The translations under genes and the position numbers were made by a program. 64,000 nucleotides of DNA, taken from positions 62,001 through 126,000 of the forward strand of contig NZ_JAHTKU010000003.1 of the NCBI RefSeq assembly GCF_019192965.1, given 5' to 3'. Under the pieces are notes generated by a model. The model made no database searches. It was not told where the DNA came from and saw only the letters and a list, made by a program, of their open reading frames with translations. The DNA is from Nocardioides daeguensis (GTDB lineage: Bacteria; Actinomycetota; Actinomycetes; Propionibacteriales; Nocardioidaceae). Shown here one piece after another: positions 51,312 through 59,361 of the stretch. Position 1 is the stretch's first letter; each line of letters opens with the position of its first letter.

Positions 51312-52312
51312 TGCCGCGGTACGACGAGCACGACGTCGAGCACTACGAGCGACCGCGCCGTCGTACCCGCCCCCGGACCAAGGACCGCCCCACCCACGAC
51401 GACGCCGTCGAGGGCCTGGTCGTCACCGTCGACCGCGGCCGGTTCACCCTGCTCATCGAGGGCCGCACCGTGATGGCGATGAAGGCCCGCCCGCTCGGCC
51501 GCAAGGGCGTGGTCGTGGGCGACCGGGTGCGCGTGGTCGGCGACGTGACCGGCGCCGACGGCTCGCTCGCGCGGATCGTGGAGGTCCTCGAGCGCAGCAG
51601 CACGCTGCGCCGTACCGCCGACGACGACGACCCGGTCGAGCGGGTCATCGTCGCCAACGTCACCCAGCTCGTCATCGTCACCGCCCTCGCCGACCCCGAA
51701 CCGCGACCGCGCTGGATCGACCGGGCCCTGGTGGCGGCGTACGACGGCGGGATGACGCCGCTGCTGTGCCTGACCAAGGCGGACCTGGAGGACCCCGAGA
51801 CCCTGCTGGCGACGTACCGTTCCCTGGGGGTGCCGTGGGAGGTCACCCGCCGCGACCGCAACCGCACGATCATCGGCCTGGACGCGCTGCACGACCGGCT
51901 GCGCGGCGAGACCAGCGTGCTGATCGGGCACAGCGGGGTCGGCAAGTCGACGCTCGTGAACGCGCTGGTCCCCGATGCCCGCCGCGAGACCGGGCACGTC
52001 AACGCGGTGACCGGCCAGGGTCGGCACACCTCGACCTCCGCGCTCATGCTGCCGCTGGCGGACGGCGACGGCTGGATCATCGACACTCCCGGCATCCGGT
52101 CGTTCGGGCTCGCGCACGTCCGTCCCGAGCACCTGATCGAGGCGTTCCCCGACCTCGACGAGATGACCGAGGACTGCCCGCGCGGGTGCACCCACGGCGA
52201 GGACGAGCCGGAGTGCGGCCTGGACGAGGCGGTCGCGGCCGGCGACGCCGACCCGGAGCGAGTGGCGTCCTTCCGCCGGCTCCTCGCCGCCCGGTCGGTG
52301 ACCGACTACTGA
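51311..52312 (+). CDS. rsgA: Ribosome small-subunit maturation GTPase RsgA
   Basis: A 333-aa circularly permuted GTPase that checks late 30S assembly. An N-terminal OB fold (LVVTVDRGRFTLLIEG) is followed by G4 (TKAD), G1 (GHSGVGKST, about 206-214), the switch (TGQGRHTST), G3 (DTPGIR) and a C-terminal zinc motif CPRGCTHGEDEPECG. ATG 51311 is coupled to the aroA stop. The stop is followed directly by the 22-bp repeat array. Confidence 0.95.
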   Translation: MPRYDEHDVEHYERPRRRTRPRTKDRPTHDDAVEGLVVTVDRGRFTLLIEGRTVMAMKARPLGRKGVVVGDRVRVVGDVTGADGSLARIVEVLERSSTLRRTADDDDPVERVIVANVTQLVIVTALADPEPRPRWIDRALVAAYDGGMTPLLCLTKADLEDPETLLATYRSLGVPWEVTRRDRNRTIIGLDALHDRLRGETSVLIGHSGVGKSTLVNALVPDARRETGHVNAVTGQGRHTSTSALMLPLADGDGWIIDTPGIRSFGLAHVRPEHLIEAFPDLDEMTEDCPRGCTHGEDEPECGLDEAVAAGDADPERVASFRRLLAARSVTDY

Positions 52313-52315
52313 CGC

Positions 52316-52450
52316 GTTGACCTGCCGGTTCCTCACCGTTGCCCTGCCGGTTCCTCACCGTCGAGTGCGCAGGTCAACGGCGAGGACGCGGCAAGTCAAC
52401 GGTGAGAAAGTGGCAGGTCAACGGTGAGTAAGTGGCAGGTCAACCGTTGA
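52316..52450. repeat. Head-to-head array of 22-bp repeats
   Basis: Two forward units (52316-52337, 52338-52359), an 8-bp spacer, then three inverted units (52368-52389, 52390-52411, 52412-52433) and a partial fourth (52434-52450). All have exactly 22-bp periodicity and share the core CTCACCGTTGACCTGCC (or its complement), with 1-4 differences. The array fills the gap between convergent rsgA and the DUF2231 gene and overlaps the latter's stop. Forward and inverted units can pair into a long hairpin, so a bidirectional terminator role is likely. Confidence 0.9.
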
Positions 52451-52898
52451 AGCCGCCCCAGACGGCCCGGGCGCCGGCGTCGCCGGTGAGGGCCACGAGG
52501 ACGATGACGGCGATCGCGCCGGCGGCGAGGAGGGCGCCGAGCAGCCAGCGGAGCGGGCCGTCCTTGGGGTGGAGCAGGCCGGAGAGCAGGGCGACGGCGC
52601 CGAAGCCGACGGTGACCCGCACGGTGGTCAGGGCCAGCGCGTGGTGGTGGTCGATCTTGCGGGTGACCTGCGAGGGCGGGGTGGAGAAGAAGTCGTTGGC
52701 GTTGCGGAAGCTGTTGCCGGAGACGAACGCCAGCACCACCGCGCCGATCGCGACCAGCGCACCGACCACGAGCGGCCATCGAAGGCGGTCGCGCCAGGAC
52801 GGGACGAGGGAGGCCAGGGCGAGGACGCCGACGAGCGGCGCGAGCACCACGGCTGCATGGACGGCGAGCGGGTGCAGCGGAAGGCCGTTGATCTCCAT
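52440..52898 (-). CDS. DUF2231-like four-TM membrane protein
   Basis: A 152-aa membrane protein beginning MEINGLPLHPLAVHAAVVLAPL, a His-bearing start characteristic of DUF2231 proteins that may bind haem. It has four TM helices (WPLVVGALVAIGAVVLAFV; LALTTVRVTVGFGAVALLSGL; WLLGALLAAGAIAVIVLVAL) and a paired H in KIDHHHALA. ATG 52898. Its last codons are formed by the inverted end of the 22-bp array. Confidence 0.8.
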   Translation of the reverse strand: MEINGLPLHPLAVHAAVVLAPLVGVLALASLVPSWRDRLRWPLVVGALVAIGAVVLAFVSGNSFRNANDFFSTPPSQVTRKIDHHHALALTTVRVTVGFGAVALLSGLLHPKDGPLRWLLGALLAAGAIAVIVLVALTGDAGARAVWGGFNG

Positions 52899-52976
52899 GG
52901 TTGAATCCTGCACGAGCGCCGGTCGCTCGGGGCAGACCCGCGCCGTCCCCGCGCCGTCCCCGCTGCGAGCGGCGGC

Positions 52977-52982
52977 TAGGGT
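52977..52982 (+). promoter_or_regulatory. -10 hexamer of hisN (leaderless)
   Basis: TAGGGT, 6 nt, then GTG 52989. Confidence 0.55.
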
Positions 52983-52988
52983 GCCCCT

Positions 52989-53897
52989 GTGGCAGCCCCC
53001 GACTACACCGACGACCTGCGTCTGGCGCACCTCCTCGCCGACGACGCGGACTCGCTCACCCAGGCCCGGTTCCGCGCGCTGGACCTGCACGTGATGAGCA
53101 AGCCCGACCTGACGCCGGTGACCGACGCCGACCAGGCCGTCGAGGAGTCGATCCGCCGGACCCTCTCGAAGGCGCGCAGCCGCGACGCGGTGACCGGCGA
53201 GGAGCAGGGCACCTCCGGGCACTCGCAGCGACGATGGATCATCGATCCGATCGACGGCACGAAGAACTACGTCCGCGGCGTCCCCGTCTGGGCGACGCTG
53301 ATCTCGCTGGCCGTCGACGACGAGGTCGTCCTCGGCGTCGTGTCGGCGCCCGCGCTCCAGCGCCGCTGGTGGGCCTCGGCCGGCCAGGGCGCGTGGACCG
53401 GCAAGTCGCTGATGAAGGCGACCGAGTGCCGTGTCTCCGACGTACGACGGCTCGAGGACGCGTCGTTCTCGTACTCCTCGATCAGCGGCTGGGAGGACCG
53501 CGGCCTCGGCGAGGACCTGCTCGCGCTGATGCGCCGGGTCTGGCGGACCCGGGCGTACGGCGACTTCTGGTCCTACATGCTCCTCGCGGAGGGCGCCGTC
53601 GACCTGGCGGCCGAGCCCGAGCTCGAGGTGTACGACATGGCGGCGCTCGACATCATCGTGCGCGAGGCCGGTGGCCGGTTCACCTCGCTCGAGGGCCGCG
53701 ACGGCCCGTGGGGCGGCAACGCGCTGGCCAGCAACGCACACCTGCACGAGGCCGCGCTGTCGTTCCTCGGCAGCGTCAGCGACCTCGACGAGGACCCCGA
53801 CTGGCCGCGGACCGGGCCGGGCAGCGTGTCCGACCTGCGCTCGCACCGGCACCGCGTGTCGGACGAGACCAGTGACGAAGGCGACCACGCCGAGTAA
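52989..53897 (+). CDS. hisN: Histidinol-phosphatase, inositol-monophosphatase family (HisN)
   Basis: A 302-aa Mg-dependent phosphatase. The metal-binding motifs are GEEQG, DPIDGTKNYVRG and, near the C-terminus, EVYDMAALDIIVREAGG. The sequence fits the actinobacterial HisN branch (monofunctional histidinol-phosphate phosphatase) better than SuhB, though inositol phosphatase activity cannot be excluded by eye. It is separate from the his operon, as in Corynebacterium. It has a long acidic C-terminal tail. Confidence 0.85.
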   Translation: MAAPDYTDDLRLAHLLADDADSLTQARFRALDLHVMSKPDLTPVTDADQAVEESIRRTLSKARSRDAVTGEEQGTSGHSQRRWIIDPIDGTKNYVRGVPVWATLISLAVDDEVVLGVVSAPALQRRWWASAGQGAWTGKSLMKATECRVSDVRRLEDASFSYSSISGWEDRGLGEDLLALMRRVWRTRAYGDFWSYMLLAEGAVDLAAEPELEVYDMAALDIIVREAGGRFTSLEGRDGPWGGNALASNAHLHEAALSFLGSVSDLDEDPDWPRTGPGSVSDLRSHRHRVSDETSDEGDHAE

Positions 53898-53900
53898 CCT
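53895..53900 (+). promoter_or_regulatory. -10 hexamer of the CBS gene (leaderless)
   Basis: TAACCT overlaps the hisN stop and is followed by 7 nt and ATG 53908. Confidence 0.5.
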
Positions 53901-53907
53901 GCGTCAC

Positions 53908-54339
53908 ATGCGCATCGCTGACGTGCTCCACTCCAAGTCGCTTCGCGACGTGATCACCATCAGCCCCGAGGCCGGGGTCCGCGAGCTCCTCGCGGTGCTC
54001 TCCGAGCACAACATCGGCGCCGTCGTGGTCAGCACCGACGGCACCTCGCTCGACGGGATCGTCTCCGAGCGCGACGTCGTGCGCCGTCTGCACAGCGACG
54101 GCACGGTCATCAACAACGTCGTCTCGGCGATCATGACCACCGAGGTGAGCACCTGCTCCCCCGACGACGGCCTGGACGAGGTCCTCGCCGTGATGACCGA
54201 GCGCCGGTTCCGGCACATCCCCGTCGCCGACGGCGAGCAGGTGGTCGGCATCGTCAGCATCGGCGACCTCGTCAAGCACAAGATCGACCAGCTGCAGTTC
54301 GAGCGCGACCAGCTCGACAACTACGTGCACCAGAGCTAG
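53908..54339 (+). CDS. Tandem CBS-domain protein
   Basis: A 143-aa protein made of one Bateman module: CBS1 (VITISPEAGVRELLAVLSEHNIGAVVVS) and CBS2 (VSTCSPDDGLDEVLAVMTERRFRHIPVAD), each with the typical GIVSERDVVRRL or GIVSIGDLV ending. It probably binds adenine nucleotides or SAM as a stand-alone sensor. It begins 10 bp after hisN. Confidence 0.88.
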   Translation: MRIADVLHSKSLRDVITISPEAGVRELLAVLSEHNIGAVVVSTDGTSLDGIVSERDVVRRLHSDGTVINNVVSAIMTTEVSTCSPDDGLDEVLAVMTERRFRHIPVADGEQVVGIVSIGDLVKHKIDQLQFERDQLDNYVHQS

Positions 54340-54379
54340 TCCCGGGGGTCCCGGCAGCAGCACACCCGGTCTCGACGCG

Positions 54380-55363
54380 TCACTCGGCCCGGGCGACCTC
54401 GGACACGACGTCCTCCACCGCGGAGAGGAACACCGGGCGCCACCGGTGCACGTCGAACACCACCGAGGCGTGCCCACCGGGCGTCTCGTGCACGCTCGCG
54501 CCCGGGATCGCGGCTGCCAGCGCGCGCTGCCGAGCGGTCGGGATGGCCCGGTCGCGGCCGGTGACCACGACGGCGGTGGGGACGTCGATCTCCCCCAGCC
54601 AGGGCCGGGAGTCGAAGCCGCCGAGGGCGCCGAGGACCTCGAACATCGCCCAGGCGCTGGTGCTGCGGAACTCGCCCCAGGCCCAGGCCGACATCTCCCG
54701 TCCGACGTGCCGCTGGTCGCTGAGGCCGGCCCGCACCTCGAGGACCTGGCGGCGGTAGTGGTCGCGCAGCCAGTCGTTGGCCCGGTCCAGGGTCGGGTAG
54801 AACAGCGCGTCGCCGCGGCTCTCCCGCCAGCACGCGGCGGTCGAGGCGAGCACCAGGCCCGCGGTCCGCTCGCCGTGCCGCCGCCAGAACAGCTGGGCCA
54901 GCGCGCCGCCCATCGAGTAGCCGACCGCGACGACCCTCTCGATGCCCAGCACGTCGAGGACGGCGGCGGCGTCGTCGACGCAGTCCTCGAGGGAGAACCG
55001 CTCCGAGACGATGCCGTGGCCGTGCCAGCGTTGGTCGAGCATCACCACCCGGTGGGTCTCGCAGAGCTCGGCGAGGGTGCTGAACCAGGTGAGGTACGAC
55101 GTGGTGGCGAGCCCGTGGAAGAGCAGCAGGGTCGGTGCGCCGGGGTTGCCCTCGGGGGCGCCGGTGTCGACGACGAACGCCTCGCCGCGACCGGGCAGGT
55201 CGACGAGCCGGCCGGCCGGCAGCTCGGGCAGGGCCGGGAAGCGCTGGGTACGGCGGATGCCGGTCCGCAGGCCGTGCACCGCCGCCTTGCCGCCGTAGCC
55301 GGCCGCGACGAGCGAGCCCTTGAGGGCATGACGGGACGCGGTCTTCATCACACGGGTGGTCAC
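54380..55363 (-). CDS. Alpha/beta hydrolase, last gene of lipid operon
   Basis: A 327-aa hydrolase with LLLFHGLATTSYLTW (oxyanion), nucleophile elbow GYSMGGALA, acid VVTGRDRAIP and histidine TPGGHASVVF. GTG 55363 overlaps the acyltransferase stop (GTGA). In this context it could be an acylglycerol lipase or thioesterase. Confidence 0.85.
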   Translation of the reverse strand: MTTRVMKTASRHALKGSLVAAGYGGKAAVHGLRTGIRRTQRFPALPELPAGRLVDLPGRGEAFVVDTGAPEGNPGAPTLLLFHGLATTSYLTWFSTLAELCETHRVVMLDQRWHGHGIVSERFSLEDCVDDAAAVLDVLGIERVVAVGYSMGGALAQLFWRRHGERTAGLVLASTAACWRESRGDALFYPTLDRANDWLRDHYRRQVLEVRAGLSDQRHVGREMSAWAWGEFRSTSAWAMFEVLGALGGFDSRPWLGEIDVPTAVVVTGRDRAIPTARQRALAAAIPGASVHETPGGHASVVFDVHRWRPVFLSAVEDVVSEVARAE

Positions 55364-56886
55364 GCAGGGTTCCTTCGAAGGGTCTGGTCGGGCGCCTGCT
55401 CGGGCGTCCGGTCGGCGGCGGGCGGCGCGAGGTCGAGCTCGGTCAGCGCGTCGGGGAGGTACGACGCCAGCACGTGCACGTCGGGCAGCAGGTCGGGGCA
55501 GGCGAGCAGCGAGAAGTTCATCCGGTCGACGTAGGACCAGACGGTGATGTTGAGGCCGATGCCGTCGACGAGCGGCCCGACACTGAACAGGTCGGCGAGG
55601 CGGGCGCCGCCGACGGTGGCGGGCTCGCGCGGGCCGGGCACGTTGGACACGATCGCGGAGAACGCGGCCGGGTGCCACGAGGCCGCGTTCAGCCGCGAGT
55701 AGGCCCGCACCGCCGCCGCGAACGGCCGCGGCGGGGTGAACTGCGACCAGTCGGCGAGGATCGAGGAGCCGAGCTGGGCGTTGATCCGCTTGGCGTGCGC
55801 CGTGGTCGCGGCGATGGTCCGCAGCCGTTCGACCGGGTCCTCGACGTCGGTGGCCAGGGTGGTGAACAGGTTGGAGACGCGGTTCCCGCCGAGGCGGGGT
55901 ACGGCGTCGCGCTCGTCGGCGCTCACCGGGACACCCGCCAGCAGCGAGGACGCCGGTCGCTCGCCGTGGTCGGCCAGCCAGCGTCGCAGCGCGCCGGAGG
56001 TGACGGCGAGGACGACGTCGTTGAGGGTGACGTCGAGACCGGCGGCCCGGTGCTGGGCCCGGACCCGCTTGAGCTCGGCGAGCGGCAGCGTCGCGGTGGC
56101 GAAGGAGCGCAGCGGACTCAGCGCGCCGTTGAACGAGACCCGGGGCGCGTGCAGCACCGGGACCGGCGACCTCGCACCGGCCCGCCGCTCGCGGAGGACG
56201 CCGAGGATGCCGAGCAGGGTGCGCAGCAGCAGCCCCGGGATCGTGGTGATCTGCGCGGCGGCGTCGGCCCAGGCGTGCCGTACCAGGTTCAGCCGGCTGG
56301 GCAGGCGGTCGGTCGAGGCGTACTCCTCCTGGACCGCCTCGGGGGTGGCCGCGGTGCGCACGTCGGTGACGTTGGCGAGCAGCGCGTTGGCGGCGGCGCC
56401 GTCGGCGAGCGCGTGGTGCAGCTTGCCGACGACGGCGACCCGGCCGCCCTCGAGGCCCTCGCAGTAGTGCAGCTCCCACAGCGGCCGGTCGCGGTGCAGC
56501 GGGGTGCTGGCGATCATGCCGATCAGCTGCTCGAGCTCGCGCATGCTGCCCGGGGCGTCGGGGCCGCCGACCCGGTGCCGCCGGATGTGGTGGGGCACGT
56601 CGATCCGGGGCTGGGTCACCCACACCGGGTGGTTGATGCCGAACGGCACCTCGACCACCCGGCGGCGCAGGGGTGGGAGCCGCTTGAGCCGGGCGAGCAG
56701 GCCGGCCACGAAGGCGTCGTAGGTCAGCGCCTCGTCGGCCTCGAGCACCGCGATCTTGAGCGTGTGCATGTGGACCGACGGCGTCTCCATGTAGAGGAAG
56801 CCCGCGTCGATGCCCGTCATCCGCTCGATGGCCGGCCGGACGGGCCGGACCCGCCGGACGGGCCGGTCCGGTCCCTGCTCGCTCAC
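55360..56886 (-). CDS. Wax ester synthase / acyl-CoA:diacylglycerol acyltransferase
   Basis: A 508-aa WS/DGAT enzyme that makes triacylglycerol or wax ester from acyl-CoA. The catalytic motif is KLHHALADGAAA (HHxxxDG), and the conserved NDVVLAVTSGALRRWL and SNVPGPREP motifs follow. GTG 56886 overlaps the ligase stop. This places storage-lipid synthesis in the same operon as an acyl-CoA ligase and a glycerophospholipid-type acyltransferase. Confidence 0.93.
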   Translation of the reverse strand: MSEQGPDRPVRRVRPVRPAIERMTGIDAGFLYMETPSVHMHTLKIAVLEADEALTYDAFVAGLLARLKRLPPLRRRVVEVPFGINHPVWVTQPRIDVPHHIRRHRVGGPDAPGSMRELEQLIGMIASTPLHRDRPLWELHYCEGLEGGRVAVVGKLHHALADGAAANALLANVTDVRTAATPEAVQEEYASTDRLPSRLNLVRHAWADAAAQITTIPGLLLRTLLGILGVLRERRAGARSPVPVLHAPRVSFNGALSPLRSFATATLPLAELKRVRAQHRAAGLDVTLNDVVLAVTSGALRRWLADHGERPASSLLAGVPVSADERDAVPRLGGNRVSNLFTTLATDVEDPVERLRTIAATTAHAKRINAQLGSSILADWSQFTPPRPFAAAVRAYSRLNAASWHPAAFSAIVSNVPGPREPATVGGARLADLFSVGPLVDGIGLNITVWSYVDRMNFSLLACPDLLPDVHVLASYLPDALTELDLAPPAADRTPEQAPDQTLRRNPA

Positions 56887-58511
56887 GACGCCACCCCCGG
56901 CAGCTCGCGGACCATGATCTTCCCGGAGGCGTTGCGCGGCAGCGCGTCGAGGAGGACGACGTCGCGCGGCACCTTGTAGCCGGCGAGCCGGCCCTTCACG
57001 TGGGACCGCAGCTCGTCGGCGTCGGCGCTGGCACCCTCGCCGAGCACGACGTACGCCGCGAGCCGCTGACCGAACGCCTCATCGTCGACGCCGACCACGA
57101 CCACCTCGCGCACCGCCGGATGGGCGCCGAGGACCTTCTCGACCTCGATCGGGTAGACGTTCTCGCCGCCCGAGACGATCATGTCGTCGTCGCGACCCAC
57201 GACGTAGAGCCGGCCGGCGGCGTCGAGCCGGCCGACGTCCCCGCTGACCATGTAGCCGTCGATGAACTCCTTCGACGCCCCCGCGGTGTAGCCGTCGAAC
57301 GGCGAGGCGCCGCGGACCAGGATCCGGCCGACCACGTCGGTGCCGACGTCGCGCCCGGCGTCGTCGACGACCCGGAGCAGGGTGCCGCGCACGGCCCTGC
57401 CTGCGGTGTCGGGGGCGTGCCGCAGGTCGGCGGGCCGGGCGACGCTGATCTGCCCGGCCTCGGTGGCGTTGTAGCTGTTGTGGACCAGGTCGCCGAAGCG
57501 GTCCATGAACGCGACCACCGACTGCGGCCTCATCCGCGAGCCGCTGGCCGAGACGAACCGCAGCGAGCCCAGGCAGTACCGGTCGAGGGTCGCGGCCGGC
57601 AGGTCCATGATCCGCTCGAGCATGACCGGGACGACACTGAGGCCGCTCGCCCGGTGCTCGTCGACCAGCGCGAGGGTGGCCTCGGGGTCGAACCTGCGGC
57701 GGGTGACCACGGTGCAGGTCATCGTGGCCGCGACGACCAGCTGCCCGAAACCCCAGGCGTGGAACATCGGCGCAGCGACGACGACGGTCTCCTCGCCGCG
57801 CCACGGGATCTTCTCCAGCATCCCCGCCAGCTCGTCCGCGCCGCCCCCACTGCGGCGCGCACCCTTCGGGGAACCGGTCGTGCCGGAGGTCAGCAGCACC
57901 ACCCGGCCGCGCTGGGCCGGCTTCGGAGGAACCCGCCCGGTGTGCTGCGCGATGAGGCCCTCGATGCTGAGTGTGCCGTCCGGGAGAGGGGCGTCGGTCC
58001 ACCCGAGGACCTCGACCAGGCCCTCGACGCGGGCGCGGGCGTCGGCGACGACACCGGCGAACTCCTCGTCGTACAGGAGGACGCGGGCGCCCTCGCGCTC
58101 CATCACGTCGGCCAGCTGCGGCCCGGAGAAGCCGGTGTTGAGCAGCAGCGCGCTGGCGCCCAGCCGGGAGCTGGCGATCAGCGCGTCCACGAAGCCGCGG
58201 TGGTTGCGACACAGGATCGCGACGGTCTCGACCGGGCCGCCGGTCACCTCGACCAGGCCGGCGGCGAGCGCTGCCGAGCGGTCCTGCAGGTCCTGCCAGG
58301 TCAGGGTGCCGCGCTCGTCGACGAAGGCCGGGCCGTCGGGGCGTCGTACGGCGGCCAGCGCGAAGCTCGTGGTCGCGTTGGTGCCCTGCTGGCGCAGGAC
58401 CCGCACCAGCCGGAGGTACTTCGCCGGGCTCATCAGCACCAGCATCCGGCTGGCAACGAGCATCCGGAGGACCCACAGCTGGGTGCGCAGCCGCTGCAGC
58501 ACGGTCCTCAT
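56883..58511 (-). CDS. Long-chain fatty acyl-CoA/AMP ligase
   Basis: A 542-aa ANL-superfamily enzyme. The AMP-binding motif is LLTSGTTGSPKGARR, then YNATEAGQ, the hinge VVGRDDDMIVSGGENVYPIEVE and the C-terminal catalytic lysine in PRNASGKIM. The N-terminus (LRTQLWVLRMLVASRMLVLM) may associate with the membrane. It activates fatty acids for the acyltransferases next to it. ATG 58511 has AAGGGGA upstream. Confidence 0.92.
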   Translation of the reverse strand: MRTVLQRLRTQLWVLRMLVASRMLVLMSPAKYLRLVRVLRQQGTNATTSFALAAVRRPDGPAFVDERGTLTWQDLQDRSAALAAGLVEVTGGPVETVAILCRNHRGFVDALIASSRLGASALLLNTGFSGPQLADVMEREGARVLLYDEEFAGVVADARARVEGLVEVLGWTDAPLPDGTLSIEGLIAQHTGRVPPKPAQRGRVVLLTSGTTGSPKGARRSGGGADELAGMLEKIPWRGEETVVVAAPMFHAWGFGQLVVAATMTCTVVTRRRFDPEATLALVDEHRASGLSVVPVMLERIMDLPAATLDRYCLGSLRFVSASGSRMRPQSVVAFMDRFGDLVHNSYNATEAGQISVARPADLRHAPDTAGRAVRGTLLRVVDDAGRDVGTDVVGRILVRGASPFDGYTAGASKEFIDGYMVSGDVGRLDAAGRLYVVGRDDDMIVSGGENVYPIEVEKVLGAHPAVREVVVVGVDDEAFGQRLAAYVVLGEGASADADELRSHVKGRLAGYKVPRDVVLLDALPRNASGKIMVRELPGVAS

Positions 58512-58523
58512 CGGGGTCCCCTT

Positions 58524-58568
58524 GAAGTTGTGCGCTGGAGGAGCGAAGCGGGGGAAGCGAAGAACTTC
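58524..58568. repeat. REP-like imperfect palindrome inside the lipid operon
   Basis: GAAGTTGTGCGCT (58524-58536) matches the inverse of the right end (58556-58568, reading GAAGTTCTTCGCT on the minus strand) at 11 of 13 positions. Between them is GGAGGAGCGAAGCG. It fills most of the 67-bp gap between the PlsC-like and ligase genes. Confidence 0.6.
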
Positions 58569-58578
58569 ATGGGGTGAT

Positions 58579-59361
58579 TCATCCCAGCACCGGGAAGCGC
58601 CGCGTGCGGGCCATCTCGGCGAGCGCCTCCTCCATCCGTCCGCGGACGACCCGGTCGACCTCGGTGAGGTCGGGGTCGGGCCCGAACTCCGCCTCGATGT
58701 CGATCGGGTCCAGCACCCGGGTGGTGATCTTGGTCGGCAGCGGCAGGTTGAGCGGCGCCGGGGAGAGCCCGAACGGGAAGCCGACGCCGATCGGGAACAG
58801 GTCGGTGCGCATCACCTTGCGCAGCGGCGAGCGCTTGCCGATCCACTCGCCGCGAGTCAGGAACAGCTGCGACTCCTGGCCGCCGATCGAGACCACCGGC
58901 ACGATCGGGACGCCCGCGCGCAGCGCGGTGCGCAGGTAGCCGGTGCGCCCGTTGAAGTCGACGACCTTCGACTGGAGCGTGGGGCGGAAGGTGTCGTGGT
59001 CACCACCCGGGAACACGATCGTGACCCCACCGCTGGTGAGGATCTCGTGGGCCGCCTCGCGGTTCGCGTTGACGAACCCGAACTTCCGCATGACCGGCCC
59101 GGCCGCGCCGGTGAAGAGCATGTCGTGGGCCAGGCAGTACAGCGGCCGCTCGGCGCCGAAGGTGTCGGCGAACGCGACGGCGATGATCGGCACGTCCATC
59201 GGCGTCAGGCCGCCGGAGTGGTTGCCGACGATGAGCGCGCCGCCGTCGGGGATCTTGTCCATGCCGCTCACGCGGGAGCGGAAGTAGCCCTTCATCGCCA
59301 GCTTGAGCAGCGGCAGCACCTTGGCGAGGTACGCCGGGTCGCGGCCCGCGAGCGCGCTCAC
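58579..59361 (-). CDS. Lysophospholipid/glycerolipid acyltransferase (PlsC-like)
   Basis: A 260-aa LPLAT-family enzyme. The acyl-acceptor motif is NHSGGLTPMD, a variant of NHX4D, and the second block is GVTIVFPGGDHDTFRP. It probably acylates glycerol-based or other alcohol acceptors with acyl-CoA from the adjacent ligase. GTG 59361 overlaps the stop of the upstream hydrolase (GTGA). Confidence 0.88.
   Translation of the reverse strand: MSALAGRDPAYLAKVLPLLKLAMKGYFRSRVSGMDKIPDGGALIVGNHSGGLTPMDVPIIAVAFADTFGAERPLYCLAHDMLFTGAAGPVMRKFGFVNANREAAHEILTSGGVTIVFPGGDHDTFRPTLQSKVVDFNGRTGYLRTALRAGVPIVPVVSIGGQESQLFLTRGEWIGKRSPLRKVMRTDLFPIGVGFPFGLSPAPLNLPLPTKITTRVLDPIDIEAEFGPDPDLTEVDRVVRGRMEEALAEMARTRRFPVLG

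Noticed and set aside
52316..52450. CRISPR array
   Set aside because: The 22-bp units abut without variable spacers, change orientation in the middle, and no cas gene is present.
58508..58570. 20-codon leader peptide (MKFFASPASLL...) before the acyl ligase
   Set aside because: It coincides with the REP-like palindrome, lacks a ribosome-binding site and has no attenuator structure.
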